NCBI GenBank assembly: GCA_902528375.1
Contig: CABZSS010000007.1
Span: 1 to 44,985 of the forward strand
Direction: 5' to 3'
DNA: 44,985 bases
Source of the DNA: an uncultured Pelagibacteraceae bacterium
Lineage (GTDB): Bacteria > Pseudomonadota > Alphaproteobacteria > Pelagibacterales > Pelagibacteraceae
Every line of letters starts with the position of its first letter. The stretch's first letter is position 1. Of the stretch, positions 21,729-31,203 are shown in pieces. Made by a program: the position numbers and the translations under genes. The notes under the pieces were generated by a model, which was not told where the DNA came from, searched no databases, and saw nothing but the letters and a program-made list of their open reading frames with translations.

Positions 21729-23194
21729 TAATCTTTTATTGGTGCAACTATACCTATCCAATATATCAAGAATAATACCGGCACTCCTAACAAAGCAGTA
21801 AGTATGAAGTAATTACTATAGCCCATTACATCAACCCATGCACCAGAATATCCTGCTATAAGTTTTGGTAAAAATAACATAATTGAGCTAAACAAAGCAT
21901 ATTGAGTCGCAGTAAATTTGATTGAGGTTAATCCAGATAGATAAATTACAAAAGCTGCCCCAGCAAATCCACTTGATATATTATCCGCTGTAATTACCAT
22001 GATTAAATAATTTATATTTGCATCTACTGTTGCTAGCCAAGCGAATAGTAAGTTACTTAAAGATGCAATTAAAGCACCTAAAAATAAAGCTGTCATTGTG
22101 CCTTTTTTAGAGGCAAAATAGCCTCCTAATAAACCACCTATTATAGTTGCAAATACCCCGAAGAATTTTGAGTAAGTAGCAATATCTTTTATTGAGTAGC
22201 CTTTCTCCAAATAAAATATATTTGCCATAACACCCATAACTACATCAGCAATTCTGTATAGAGAAATAAGCATAAGGATAATTAAAGCAAATTTTCCATA
22301 TTTTTTAATAAAATTTGTAATTGGAGCAATATAACTTTCAGCTACCATTTTTTTTTCAATTATTTTCATTTTTGTCATCAATACCAACAAAGTGCCTGAG
22401 ACCAAAAAGCAAAAAGTCAACTTTAAACAAGTTAGTACAAATATTAAAAAATTATTATCTTTGACAGAAAAACTTATGTTTGAGTAGAGATAGATAAATA
22501 TAACGATAGTTAATAATATAGATAAAAAGAAAATCAAATGGTTATTTGTTTTCTTAAATATATTTTTTTTTACTTTTGGTTCATCTGAGGTTAGATTTGC
22601 AAATATACCAACCAACATAAATATAGCCATTATGCAATAAACTTTTTGCCATACAATTTGATCATAAGTATCTGAGCCAAAATAAGCAGCTAACCATAAA
22701 CTTCCAGCTCCACTAACGAGCATACCTATTCTATACCCCGCAATATACATTGAAGATAAATATCCCTGTTTACTTTGAGAAACTGACTCAATTCTAAATG
22801 CGTCAATTATAATATCTTGAGATGCACTAAAAAAAGCCAAAAGAATGATAAAAAATGCAGTTGCGTAGAGATTTTTTTGTGGATCGCTAAAGGAAGTGAG
22901 TAGTAAAGACAGAATAATTAAAAGTTGAACTAACAAAAGCCAACTTCGTCTATGTCCAAATTTTTTAAAAATTGGTAAACTAAATTTATCTATTATTGGA
23001 GACCATAAATATTTAAAAGCATACGCGAAACCTGCCCAACTAAAAAGTGTTATTGTGCTTCTCTCTATACCCGCTTTAGATAACCAAACTGATAAAGTTG
23101 AGAACACCAATAATATTGGTAATCCAGAGGAAAAACCAAATAAAAGCATTTTTAATGACTTTTCTTTGAAGAAGTAATTGGAATTATAAGTCAA
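21728..23194 (-). CDS. ampG: AmpG-family muropeptide permease (MFS)
   Basis: Inner-membrane transporter importing GlcNAc-anhydroMurNAc peptides released during wall turnover. It is 488 residues with about 12-14 hydrophobic segments. It opens with FGFSSGLPILLVFSTLSVWLSKAG-type sequence and continues FAYAFKYLWSPIIDKF, both characteristic of AmpG, with QDIIIDAFRIE further on. It forms a tight pair with the P60 peptidase (one-base overlap) and follows trkH without a gap. Together with the AmgK/MurU pair at 41483-43119 it fits a wall-recycling pathway. Confidence 0.9.
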   Translation of the reverse strand: MTYNSNYFFKEKSLKMLLFGFSSGLPILLVFSTLSVWLSKAGIERSTITLFSWAGFAYAFKYLWSPIIDKFSLPIFKKFGHRRSWLLLVQLLIILSLLLTSFSDPQKNLYATAFFIILLAFFSASQDIIIDAFRIESVSQSKQGYLSSMYIAGYRIGMLVSGAGSLWLAAYFGSDTYDQIVWQKVYCIMAIFMLVGIFANLTSDEPKVKKNIFKKTNNHLIFFLSILLTIVIFIYLYSNISFSVKDNNFLIFVLTCLKLTFCFLVSGTLLVLMTKMKIIEKKMVAESYIAPITNFIKKYGKFALIILMLISLYRIADVVMGVMANIFYLEKGYSIKDIATYSKFFGVFATIIGGLLGGYFASKKGTMTALFLGALIASLSNLLFAWLATVDANINYLIMVITADNISSGFAGAAFVIYLSGLTSIKFTATQYALFSSIMLFLPKLIAGYSGAWVDVMGYSNYFILTALLGVPVLFLIYWIGIVAPIKD

Positions 23195-24640
23195 TTAGCT
23201 TCTCCAAAAAGATGGTAAGAAAATTACTAAAATCGCAAATATCTCCAAACGACCTAAAATCATTCCAGTAGACAAAATCCATTTGGATGTAGCTGGCAAA
23301 CTTGCGTAATTACTGTTTGGCCCAATCTCGTTCCCAAGTCCAGGTCCAACATTTGATATTGAGGAGGCAGCTCCAGAAATTGCTGTGATAAAGTCTAGAC
23401 CTGTTAAAGTTAAAAGTGCGGATATTACAAAAAAAATAATAATATAAAGATAAATAAATGATATTATTGAAGCGATTAATTTATCTTGAACTACGTCATT
23501 ATTATATTTTAAATTAACAATTGCCCTTGGGTAAATTATTTTCATTAATTGATTCTTTAAAAAAAAATAGAGCATGTGAACTCTAAATACTTTTATTCCA
23601 CAAGTAGTTGATCCTGCACAGCCACCAATAAACATAAGTAATAAAAAAAATATTAAAGGAAAATTTCCCCACTGATCAAACTCTTTGGTAACATAACCGG
23701 TTCCCGTTAATATTGAAACCACATTGAAGATAATTGCTCTTAATTGAATTTCAAAAATGTTTTTATTAACAATTGCTAAGTAAATAAAAAGTATAAAAAT
23801 TGAAAAAAATATTAACTTAAAGAATAATTTTATTTGTTCGTCTTTAAATACTATTTTCTTATTACCAGATAAAAATTTTATATATGATATAAATGGGATA
23901 CTACCTAAAATTATAAAAACTATAGACACATACTCAATTTTGGCACTTTCAAAAAATCCTATTGATTGGTTATAATTGGAGAACCCCCCCGTAGCTATAG
24001 TAGTCATTGAGTGTGTAAAGCTATCAAAGAAATTCATCCCACAAACTTTATAGAAAAATGCACAAAGTAAAGTTAAAGAAAAATAGATTAGAACTAACCT
24101 GAGAGAAATTTGTTTTGATTTGGGAAGTATTTTCTCTGAACTATCCCCACTTGAAATTTTCAAAAGCTGCATACCACCAATATTCATTATAGGCATCAAA
24201 GTAATTGCCATTACAATAATTCCAATTCCACCTAGCCACTGGAGTATTGCCCTCCAGCTTAAAATTGCCTTAGGAGTGTCGGATAAATTATTGATAATTG
24301 TTGCTCCGGTAGTTGTAATTCCAGACATACTTTCAAAGAAAGCATCGGTTAAAGATAGGTTTAAGTCTGAAAATATAAATGGAATAGACCCGAAAATTGC
24401 AACTCCTATCCATGATAATGCTGTGAGGAGAAATGCCTGCTGAGTGCTCAAGCTTCTGTTATGATCGATATTGGCTAAAAAAAACAAAGTACCAAAAGTA
24501 ATTGTAATTATTGAAGATATTATAAAGGTTGAATTAAATTCATTATAAATTAATTGTATGGTAATAGGAACTAACATTGAAAAACCTAATACAATCAACA
24601 ATACGCCTAAAGTAAAAAAAACAGTTTTATAATTGGACAT
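23195..24640 (-). CDS. trkH: Trk-type potassium transporter, membrane subunit
   Basis: K+ channel-like subunit of the Trk/Ktr system. It is 481 residues and highly hydrophobic. Four selectivity-filter-like turns are visible: SGITTTGATI, TIATGGFSN, LTGTGYVTKE and ISNVGPGLGN. The long N-terminal pair of helices before the first filter favours TrkH over KtrB. The regulatory NAD-binding subunit TrkA is not in this window. It is the first gene of a minus-strand run with ampG and the P60 and sulfotransferase genes. The 84-87 base gap to the divergent lysK holds no convincing promoter. Confidence 0.92.
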   Translation of the reverse strand: MSNYKTVFFTLGVLLIVLGFSMLVPITIQLIYNEFNSTFIISSIITITFGTLFFLANIDHNRSLSTQQAFLLTALSWIGVAIFGSIPFIFSDLNLSLTDAFFESMSGITTTGATIINNLSDTPKAILSWRAILQWLGGIGIIVMAITLMPIMNIGGMQLLKISSGDSSEKILPKSKQISLRLVLIYFSLTLLCAFFYKVCGMNFFDSFTHSMTTIATGGFSNYNQSIGFFESAKIEYVSIVFIILGSIPFISYIKFLSGNKKIVFKDEQIKLFFKLIFFSIFILFIYLAIVNKNIFEIQLRAIIFNVVSILTGTGYVTKEFDQWGNFPLIFFLLLMFIGGCAGSTTCGIKVFRVHMLYFFLKNQLMKIIYPRAIVNLKYNNDVVQDKLIASIISFIYLYIIIFFVISALLTLTGLDFITAISGAASSISNVGPGLGNEIGPNSNYASLPATSKWILSTGMILGRLEIFAILVIFLPSFWRS

Positions 24641-24727
24641 TTAATTTGAACATTATTTTATGGAAAATAAATTTCAACATTATATGAATTTAAATATAAG
24701 CTAATTATACAATAAATTCGATTTTTG

Positions 24728-26296
24728 ATGATAGAAATTAACAAACAAGACATTGAAAAATCAAACTCATGGCCAATCGTTGAGGCAAAAAAAATTTTGA
24801 AAGAGAGAAAGTCTTTTATTGAAAAAAAAGGAAAGATAGTTCTTCAAACTGGCTATGGTCCATCTGGGCTACCTCATATAGGAACTTTTGGTGAGGTGGC
24901 ACGTACATCAATGGTAGTAAACGCATTAAATTTATTAACAGACTTGCCTAAAGAAATTATTACATTTTCTGACGACATGGACGGTCTTAGAAAAGTTCCA
25001 GACAATGTGCCTAATAAAAAAATTTTGACTGATAATCTTCATAAACCTCTCACTATTGTTCCAGATCCTTTTCAAAAGTTTGGTAGTTTTGGTGAACATA
25101 ATAATGAAATGTTAAAAAAGTTTTTAGATCAATTCAATTTTAAATATAATTTTTTAAGCTCAACAAAGTTGTATAAAAGTGGATTTTTCAATGAGCCGCT
25201 TAGAAAGATTTTAGAAAATTATGATGGGATAATGAACATAATAATCCCAACTCTTGGTAAAGAAAGACAAAAAACCTATAGTCCTTTTTTACCAATATGT
25301 CCAAAAACCGGTCAGGTTTTGGAAATTCCAGTTTTGGAAATAGATAAATCAAAATCGACTATTATATTCGATAATAAAGGAGAAAAAATGAACGTCAGTA
25401 TTCTTGATGGTAAATGTAAACTCCAGTGGAAGGTGGATTGGGCAATGCGTTGGTATGCTTTAGATGTTGATTTTGAGATGTACGGAAAAGACTTAATTGA
25501 AAGTGCAATCCTCTCAACAAAAATTATGAAACTTTTAGGTAAAAAAAATCCTTCTGGTTTTGCTTACGAGTTATTTTTAGATGAAAAAGGAGAAAAAATT
25601 TCAAAGTCCAAAGGTAATGGTGTTACAATTGAAGAATGGTTAAGATATGCCTCTCCAGAAAGTCTATCTTTGTTTATGTTTCAAAATCCAAAACGAGCAA
25701 AAAAACTTTATAAAGAAATCGTGCCGAAAGCAGTCGACGAATATTTAGATTGTCTAGAAAAAAGTAAAAATCAATCCAACAGGGAAATTTTATTGAATCC
25801 AGTTTGGCATGTTCATAATGGAAATATTCCTAAAGAAAACAAAATTATGAGTTATTCAATGCTATTAAATTTAGTTGAAACAAGTAATGCTAATTCAAAA
25901 GATGTTTTGTGGAAATTTGTTGAGAGGTATACAAAAGACCTTAATAAAAAAGATTATCCAATATTTGATAAACTAATTGAGTACTCAATAACATATTTTA
26001 ACGATATTGCCAAAAGCAACAAAAAATATAAAAAACCAAATAATGATGAAAAGAAAGCGTTACTAAACTTAATTAAGATGTTAGAGAATTCCCGAGATAA
26101 CCTTGAACCAGAAGACATCCAAACAAATATCTACACTGTTGGTAAAGAAAATGGTTATAAAGAAAATTTAAGAAACTGGTTCAAATTAATTTATGAAGTA
26201 GTATTTGGGGTTGAAAATGGACCAAGGTTAGGTTTTTTTATAAGTTTCTTTGGTGTAAAAAATACTATTAAATTAATAAAAGAAAAAATTAATTAA
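24728..26296 (+). CDS. lysK: Lysyl-tRNA synthetase, class I
   Basis: Charges tRNA-Lys. This is the class I form known from archaea and many alphaproteobacteria, not the common class II LysS. It is 522 residues from the ATG at 24728; a TTG just before it at 24725 is a less likely start. The Rossmann core shows TGYGPSGLPHIGTFGE (HIGH-type) near residues 40-55, the KISKSKGNG loop (KMSKS) near 290, and VDWAMRWYALDVDFEMYGKD between them. The stop overlaps the pyrD ATG by one base. Confidence 0.95.
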   Translation: MIEINKQDIEKSNSWPIVEAKKILKERKSFIEKKGKIVLQTGYGPSGLPHIGTFGEVARTSMVVNALNLLTDLPKEIITFSDDMDGLRKVPDNVPNKKILTDNLHKPLTIVPDPFQKFGSFGEHNNEMLKKFLDQFNFKYNFLSSTKLYKSGFFNEPLRKILENYDGIMNIIIPTLGKERQKTYSPFLPICPKTGQVLEIPVLEIDKSKSTIIFDNKGEKMNVSILDGKCKLQWKVDWAMRWYALDVDFEMYGKDLIESAILSTKIMKLLGKKNPSGFAYELFLDEKGEKISKSKGNGVTIEEWLRYASPESLSLFMFQNPKRAKKLYKEIVPKAVDEYLDCLEKSKNQSNREILLNPVWHVHNGNIPKENKIMSYSMLLNLVETSNANSKDVLWKFVERYTKDLNKKDYPIFDKLIEYSITYFNDIAKSNKKYKKPNNDEKKALLNLIKMLENSRDNLEPEDIQTNIYTVGKENGYKENLRNWFKLIYEVVFGVENGPRLGFFISFFGVKNTIKLIKEKIN

Positions 26297-27333
26297 TGTT
26301 TTCTAAAATAAGACCTTTTATTTTCAAGATTGATCCTGAGATTGCGCATGACCTTGCAATTAAAGCTCTAAAAACAAATTTAATTGTTAAAAAATATAAT
26401 AAGGATGAATTAATCCTTAAAACTCAATTATTTGGAAAAGAAATTCCAAATCCAATTGGTATAGCTGCTGGGTTCGATAAAAATGCAGAAGTTTACAACC
26501 CTTTATTTAAACTTGGTTTTGGTTTTGTAGAAGTTGGCACTGTTACCCCTTTATGCCAATACGGCAATCCAAAACCCCGAGTTTTTAGATTAGAGGAAGA
26601 TTGTGCACTAATAAACCGCCTAGGCTTTAATAACAATGGTGCTGATGATGCAAGATCAAGAATAATTAAAAAAAAACCAATAGGATTATTGGGAGTGAAT
26701 ATAGGACCTAATTGGAACTCAGAAAATAAAATTGAAGATTATTTAAAATGTATTAGGAAATTTCATGATATTGCAGATTATATAACGATAAATATTTCAT
26801 CACCAAATACAGAGAATTTAAGAGATTTTCATAATAATGAAGAATTCAGAAAACTACTAGAAAGTATTCATAACGAAAGAGAAAAATTGAAAAGTAATAT
26901 TCCAATAGCTATTAAAATATCACCCGATATTGATCAGAAAAAAATCGAGGAAATCTGCAGAACAATTTTGAATTATGATATTAAAGCCGTAATTGTTTCG
27001 AACACGACAGATGGTAATCGGGACAGTTTGAAAAATCACAAGAAATTTCAAAAAGGAGGACTTTCAGGAAAACCTTTGAATGAAATATCCAATAAATTGA
27101 TAAACAATTTTTATAAAATATTAAATGATAAGATAGATATAATCGGTGTAGGTGGGGTAGACTCTGGTGAAACAGCTTATCAAAAGTTTATACACGGGGC
27201 AAAGTTTGTTCAGCTTTATACAGGTATGGTCTTTCAGGGCCCAAAAATTGTTAGCAAGATTTCAGATGAGTTAAATAATATTCTTGAAACTAATAATGTA
27301 AAAAAATTAAGCGATATTATTGGAAAAATTTAA
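26296..27333 (+). CDS. pyrD: Dihydroorotate dehydrogenase, class 2 (quinone)
   Basis: FMN enzyme oxidising dihydroorotate to orotate with quinone at the inner membrane, in pyrimidine synthesis. The 345 residues match class 2, including the N-terminal helical extension (FSKIRPFIFKIDPEIAHDLAIKAL) that holds the quinone site. GIAAGFDKNAEV binds FMN, NISSPNTENLRDF carries the catalytic serine, and the GVGGVDSGETAYQK and GAKFVQLYTGMVFQGP blocks follow. It is translationally coupled to lysK. The rpmB promoter begins just after its stop. Confidence 0.96.
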   Translation: MFSKIRPFIFKIDPEIAHDLAIKALKTNLIVKKYNKDELILKTQLFGKEIPNPIGIAAGFDKNAEVYNPLFKLGFGFVEVGTVTPLCQYGNPKPRVFRLEEDCALINRLGFNNNGADDARSRIIKKKPIGLLGVNIGPNWNSENKIEDYLKCIRKFHDIADYITINISSPNTENLRDFHNNEEFRKLLESIHNEREKLKSNIPIAIKISPDIDQKKIEEICRTILNYDIKAVIVSNTTDGNRDSLKNHKKFQKGGLSGKPLNEISNKLINNFYKILNDKIDIIGVGGVDSGETAYQKFIHGAKFVQLYTGMVFQGPKIVSKISDELNNILETNNVKKLSDIIGKI

Positions 27334-27342
27334 AATATCGAC

Positions 27343-27371
27343 TTGACTGACAATTAAACTACATTTATACC
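27343..27371 (+). promoter_or_regulatory. Promoter of rpmB (-35 TTGACT, -10 TATACC)
   Basis: ACTTGACT gives the -35 TTGACT at 27343-27348. A 17-base spacer leads to TATACC at 27366-27371. Initiation would be near 27378, leaving only about six bases before the rpmB ATG at 27384 and no Shine-Dalgarno. The -35 octamer is identical to that of the rplU promoter. Confidence 0.6.
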
Positions 27372-27383
27372 ACGTTAACTATC

Positions 27384-27665
27384 ATGACAAAAAAATGTGA
27401 ACTTACCGGTAAAAGACCTTTAAAGGGTCATAAAGTTAGCCACGCAAATAATAAGGTAAAGAGAAGATTTTTACCTGGTATCAAAAAGGTAAATTTTAAA
27501 AGTGATATTTTAAACAAAAGTTTACGACTAAATGTCTCAAATTCTGCTATGCGATCTATTGATAAAAAAGGTAGTTTTGATCAATTTATGAAAGAAGTTA
27601 AATCAAAATATTTATCAGATAGACTTAAAAAAGTTAAAAAAAATATTCTACAAAAATCTGCATAA
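27384..27665 (+). CDS. rpmB: 50S ribosomal protein L28
   Basis: Large-subunit ribosomal protein. It is 93 residues, typical for alphaproteobacteria. It begins MTKKCELTGKRPLKGHKVSH with the family pattern C.(L/V)TGK.P..G..VSH, then NNKVKRRFLPGIKKVNF. Only one of the cysteines of zinc-type L28 proteins is present, so this is a zinc-independent form. The stop overlaps the next gene by one base. Nearly leaderless transcription is suggested by the close promoter. Confidence 0.97.
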   Translation: MTKKCELTGKRPLKGHKVSHANNKVKRRFLPGIKKVNFKSDILNKSLRLNVSNSAMRSIDKKGSFDQFMKEVKSKYLSDRLKKVKKNILQKSA

Positions 27666-28213
27666 TGAATAAAGTTTTTCTAACCCTTTCCTTTTTTATG
27701 GGTTTGGTGGTTTTAGCATCAAACTACCTGGTTCAATTTCCAATAAAATATTACGGTTTGGAACAATTGCTAACTTATGGTGCTTTTAGTTATCCTATAG
27801 CTTTTTTAATTACAGATTTAGCAAACAGATCATATGGAAAGATTGCAGCGAGAAAAATTGTATATTTTGGATTTGTAATTGGAATTAGTTTTACACTATT
27901 TTTTTCAACTAATTTTGATGATTTAATATCAGTTAGAATTGCTATTGGATCAGGATCGGCATTTTTAGTTGCTCAACTTTTAGATGTACAAGTTTTTGAT
28001 AAATTAAGAAAAAAGAAATGGTTTATTGCTCCATTAACCTCATCTATTGTTGGATCTACAGTTGATACCTTTCTATTCTTTTCAATTTCTTTTTACGCAA
28101 CTGGTGTTCCGTGGATTACTTTATCTTTAGGGGATTTAGTGGTTAAAATATTTGTAGCTTTGGTAATGTTAATACCTTTCAGATTTTTATTAGGCACTTT
28201 AAAGCCTGTTTAA
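27665..28213 (+). CDS. yhhQ: Queuosine precursor transporter (YhhQ/VUT family)
   Basis: Inner-membrane protein of the COG1738 family; E. coli YhhQ imports queuine precursors preQ0/preQ1. It is 182 residues with about six hydrophobic segments. Family segments visible are TYGAFSYPIAFLITDLANRSYGK and VGSTVDTFLFFSISFYATGVPW near residues 121-142. It overlaps rpmB by one base and so shares its promoter. Its stop lies inside a hairpin shared with the convergent aguA. The exact substrate is inferred from family data only. Confidence 0.85.
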   Translation: MNKVFLTLSFFMGLVVLASNYLVQFPIKYYGLEQLLTYGAFSYPIAFLITDLANRSYGKIAARKIVYFGFVIGISFTLFFSTNFDDLISVRIAIGSGSAFLVAQLLDVQVFDKLRKKKWFIAPLTSSIVGSTVDTFLFFSISFYATGVPWITLSLGDLVVKIFVALVMLIPFRFLLGTLKPV

Positions 28214-28235
28214 GGTTAAACTTTAGGCTCTTGTT
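28204..28235. terminator. Candidate bidirectional terminator between yhhQ and aguA
   Basis: GCCT-GTTTA (28204-28212), loop AGGT, TAAAC (28217-28221), a TTT bulge and AGGC (28225-28228) form an imperfect hairpin. On the plus strand TCTTGTT follows, and on the minus strand TTTAAAG, both modestly T-rich. Both stop codons (28211-28213 and 28218-28216) lie inside the stem-loop, so one structure may end both convergent transcripts. Confidence 0.45.
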
Positions 28236-29286
28236 GGGTCATGCAATGAACAGAACCAAATCCCCAAATAAGTTTTGAACAATCAATTCCAACAATTTTT
28301 TTGTTTTTAAAGTACTTTTTAAATATTTTAATTACTTTTAAATCGCATTCATCATTAAAAATTGGCAGCAAAACAATTTTATTACATATTAAAAAATTCA
28401 TATAACTCGCGGGTACTCTAACTTTATCGAATGATATCGGTTTAGGCATTGGTATTTTTATTATTCTAAATTTTTTCCCATTTGAATTCTTGGCACTTTT
28501 TAGAATTTTAAGGTTTTTTTTCAAAATTTGGTAATTTTCATCCTTTTTATTGTTTTCGATTGCTGTCATAATAGTATTCTCTGAGACAAACCTACTTATA
28601 TCATCAACATGTCCGTGAGTATCGTCCCCGACAATACCTTTATTAAGCCAAATGAAATTATCTACATTTAGTAACTTTGATAATACTCTTTCATAAGTGA
28701 GCTTATTAATTCCTGGATTTCTCAATTGAATTTTGCTTAGCAAGCATTCTTTAGTTAACATGATAGAACCTTTACCATTAACGTCTATAGCTCCACCCTC
28801 AAGTATAATTTTTTTATATCTATTTTTAATCTTTATTCTTGGTTCAATTTTTCTTATTTGAGTTTTTTTGTGGATAACAAGGTTAACTTTGTTATCTTTT
28901 TTAAAATTTTTATATTTTGACCATCCATTAAACTTGAAGTTTATAAAAATTTTGCTTTTTGTTCTGTTATTCACAAGATAAATAGGGCCAAAATCCCTAA
29001 TCCATATCCTATCTGTTTGTATTTTAAGTAGTCTAATATTTCTTAATTTTGCACTAAAAAATTTAAGTATCCGTATTATTTTATTTTCTTTTTCATTTAA
29101 TTTAATAATGAGATTAACTTTTTGTGTTTTTGAAATTATAGAAACTATTTCTGCTACTTTTTTTGGAATAGTTTCAAAAAGGTCTGGCCAATCTTTTTTG
29201 TTATAAGGCCAAGTTATCCAAATAGATTCTTGTTTTTCCCACTCTGCGGGCATTCTATATCCAAGATTGGATAAATTTTTATTCAT
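28216..29286 (-). CDS. aguA: Agmatine deiminase
   Basis: Hydrolyses agmatine to N-carbamoylputrescine and ammonia. It is 356 residues of the peptidyl-arginine-deiminase fold. It begins RMPAEWEKQESIWITWP as in AguA. RDFGP carries Asp98, LEGGAIDVNG carries Glu163, GDDTHGHVDD carries His226 and Asp228, and the C-terminal GSVHCMTQQEP holds nucleophile Cys348. It is the last of four polyamine genes and overlaps aguB by eight bases. No arginine decarboxylase is in view, so agmatine must come from elsewhere in the genome or from outside. Confidence 0.94.
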   Translation of the reverse strand: MNKNLSNLGYRMPAEWEKQESIWITWPYNKKDWPDLFETIPKKVAEIVSIISKTQKVNLIIKLNEKENKIIRILKFFSAKLRNIRLLKIQTDRIWIRDFGPIYLVNNRTKSKIFINFKFNGWSKYKNFKKDNKVNLVIHKKTQIRKIEPRIKIKNRYKKIILEGGAIDVNGKGSIMLTKECLLSKIQLRNPGINKLTYERVLSKLLNVDNFIWLNKGIVGDDTHGHVDDISRFVSENTIMTAIENNKKDENYQILKKNLKILKSAKNSNGKKFRIIKIPMPKPISFDKVRVPASYMNFLICNKIVLLPIFNDECDLKVIKIFKKYFKNKKIVGIDCSKLIWGFGSVHCMTQQEPKV

Positions 29287-30160
29287 CTTTTGGATTATTC
29301 ATCAAACCCCTGTAGGCATCAATTCTTCTATCTCTTAAAAATGGCCAGTGTTGTCTAACATTTTCAACTTTTCTAAAATCAATATCACAAATTAATATAC
29401 CTTCATTCTTAGAGTTAAGTTTTGAAATAATATTTCCACTTGGGTCAATAACAAAGGAATTACCCCAAAATTCGATTTTTCTTTTACCTTTTTTTTCCAC
29501 TCCGACTCTATTTATCGCAGCAACAAAAATACCATTAGCTATTGCATGGGACTTTTGAATTGTAATCCAGGACTCTAATTGTGATTTACCGTACCTTTTT
29601 TTTTCATTTGGGTGCCACCCAATAGCGGTTGGATAAAATATTAATTCAGCACCTTTCAAGGTTGTAAGTCTTGCTGCTTCAGGAAACCACTGATCCCAGC
29701 AAATAAGTGAACCGATGTTTCCAAATTTTGTTTTTACTTTTTTAAATCCTAGATCTCCAGGTGTAAAATAAAATTTTTCATAATATCCAGGATCATCAGG
29801 AATGTGCATTTTTCTGTATTTGGAAATAATTTTACCCTTCTCGTTAATTGTTAAATTTGTGTTGTGGTACATTCCAGATATTTTTTTTTCAAATAATGAT
29901 ATGATAAGAATAATATTTAATTCACGTGCGAGTTCACAAAAAATTTTGGATGTTTCGCTGGGAATTTTTTCAGCTAACTTAAAGTTTAAATGATTTTCTG
30001 TTTTACAAAAATAGTTTGATAAAAATAGCTCAGGGACACATATTATTTTCGCACCCTTCTTTTTTGCCTCTCTTATTTTTTTTATAGAGTTTTTCAAATT
30101 AAAATTTTTGTTGTTTGAAATTTTAAGTTGAATTAAACCAATTTTGGTTTTTCTCGTCAT
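29279..30160 (-). CDS. aguB: N-carbamoylputrescine amidase
   Basis: Nitrilase-fold amidase that turns N-carbamoylputrescine into putrescine, CO2 and ammonia. I use the ATG at 30160 (293 residues), whose ATGA overlaps the previous stop. An upstream in-frame ATG at 30205 lies inside that gene and adds residues not typical of the family. The triad is Glu44 (CVPELFLSNYFC), Lys117 (YRKMHIPDD) and Cys154 (LICWDQWFPEAAR). The IGWHPNEK segment and its position next to aguA support AguB over other nitrilase families. Confidence 0.94.
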   Translation of the reverse strand: MTRKTKIGLIQLKISNNKNFNLKNSIKKIREAKKKGAKIICVPELFLSNYFCKTENHLNFKLAEKIPSETSKIFCELARELNIILIISLFEKKISGMYHNTNLTINEKGKIISKYRKMHIPDDPGYYEKFYFTPGDLGFKKVKTKFGNIGSLICWDQWFPEAARLTTLKGAELIFYPTAIGWHPNEKKRYGKSQLESWITIQKSHAIANGIFVAAINRVGVEKKGKRKIEFWGNSFVIDPSGNIISKLNSKNEGILICDIDFRKVENVRQHWPFLRDRRIDAYRGLMNNPKDE

Positions 30161-31203
30161 TTTTGATATAGCTTTGTAAAATTCTTTCTCTCTCGACTTT
30201 TCCACTCTCCTCTGTGATAAGCATCACTAGCAATTAAAGGCAATACGCTAGTAGCTTCAGCGAAAACCATTTGCTCTTTTGTTATATCCACTTTTCCCCA
30301 TGAACTAGCTTCTTTGAGAGTAGAGCTACTACATGCTCCATCTCTTGAGTCTGCTACAGTTATTTGAATTGCGTATTTGTGCATATCTACTTCTTTACCT
30401 AATAACTCGGCACAAATAACCGTATCTTGAATAAAATTTTTTGGAACACCTCCACCTATCATAAATAGACCAGAATTTTTTGATTTAATTTTAATTTCTG
30501 TTAATTCTCTAAATTCTCTAATTGAATCTATAGTGATGTGTTTATTTGGATTTTTTTCTTGATGCATAACCAGTCCAAATCCAGCGCTAGAATCAGTAAA
30601 AGCAGGGCAAAAAATAGGAACATTATTATCAAATGCTGTTTCTATTAATGAACCTTTTTTTTTTGAATTATCTTTTAAATATCTTCCCATCTCATATATA
30701 AATTCTCTAGAGGTATATGTTTTTGGGGGCAATTTATCAGCTATTTCACATATAATTTTATCGCACATTTGTAACTCATCTTCATCAATATAAGTATCGT
30801 AAATCCTATCAATGTAATTTTTTCTAAGTTCACTATCATCTTGAAATTGTGAACCTTGATAATGTTTAAAACCCAAACCCTCAAAAAAATCCATATCAAC
30901 AATAGATGCGCCAGTAGCAACAATAGCATCTACCATGTTGTATTTGACCATATCTTTATAGATATTCATGCATCCCGCAGCAGAAGTTGATCCTGCAAGT
31001 GTCAAAAAAATTGTACAATTTTTATCTTTTAACATTTCGTTAAAAATACTTGCAGCGTTTCCTGTTTCTCTGGAGACAAAAGACATTTTTTTCATCGACG
31101 ATATAATGTCTCGAGAGTCGAAAGAAGTTATGTCAATGTGCTCTACAGGTTTGTTAAGAAAACTTTTTTTTGTATTGTGGCCTAAATTTTTCTTTTCTGA
31201 CAT
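30157..31203 (-). CDS. Deoxyhypusine synthase-like protein, probable homospermidine synthase
   Basis: It has 348 residues with the NAD-binding deoxyhypusine synthase fold. Family marks are IFLTLAGSTSAAGCMN (near 65-80), VDAIVATGASIVDMD, FCPAFTDSSAGFG and the C-terminal ASSWGKV, where Lys304 matches the lysine that takes the aminobutyl group from spermidine in eukaryotic enzymes. Bacteria have no hypusine-bearing eIF5A, and published work on bacterial homologs links them to homospermidine formation. The neighbours, a decarboxylase upstream and aguB/aguA downstream, fit that role. Its stop overlaps the aguB ATG by four bases. A different aminobutyl acceptor cannot be excluded. Confidence 0.82.
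   Translation of the reverse strand: MSEKKNLGHNTKKSFLNKPVEHIDITSFDSRDIISSMKKMSFVSRETGNAASIFNEMLKDKNCTIFLTLAGSTSAAGCMNIYKDMVKYNMVDAIVATGASIVDMDFFEGLGFKHYQGSQFQDDSELRKNYIDRIYDTYIDEDELQMCDKIICEIADKLPPKTYTSREFIYEMGRYLKDNSKKKGSLIETAFDNNVPIFCPAFTDSSAGFGLVMHQEKNPNKHITIDSIREFRELTEIKIKSKNSGLFMIGGGVPKNFIQDTVICAELLGKEVDMHKYAIQITVADSRDGACSSSTLKEASSWGKVDITKEQMVFAEATSVLPLIASDAYHRGEWKSRERKNFTKLYQK

Noticed and set aside
24641..24727. Divergent promoters between trkH and lysK
   Set aside because: The gap is very AT-rich and offers several TATA-like strings but no -35 at a proper distance on either strand.
30161..30205. Longer N-terminus for the carbamoylputrescine amidase
   Set aside because: The extra residues lie inside the upstream gene, and the ATGA overlap at 30160 gives a start that fits the family.
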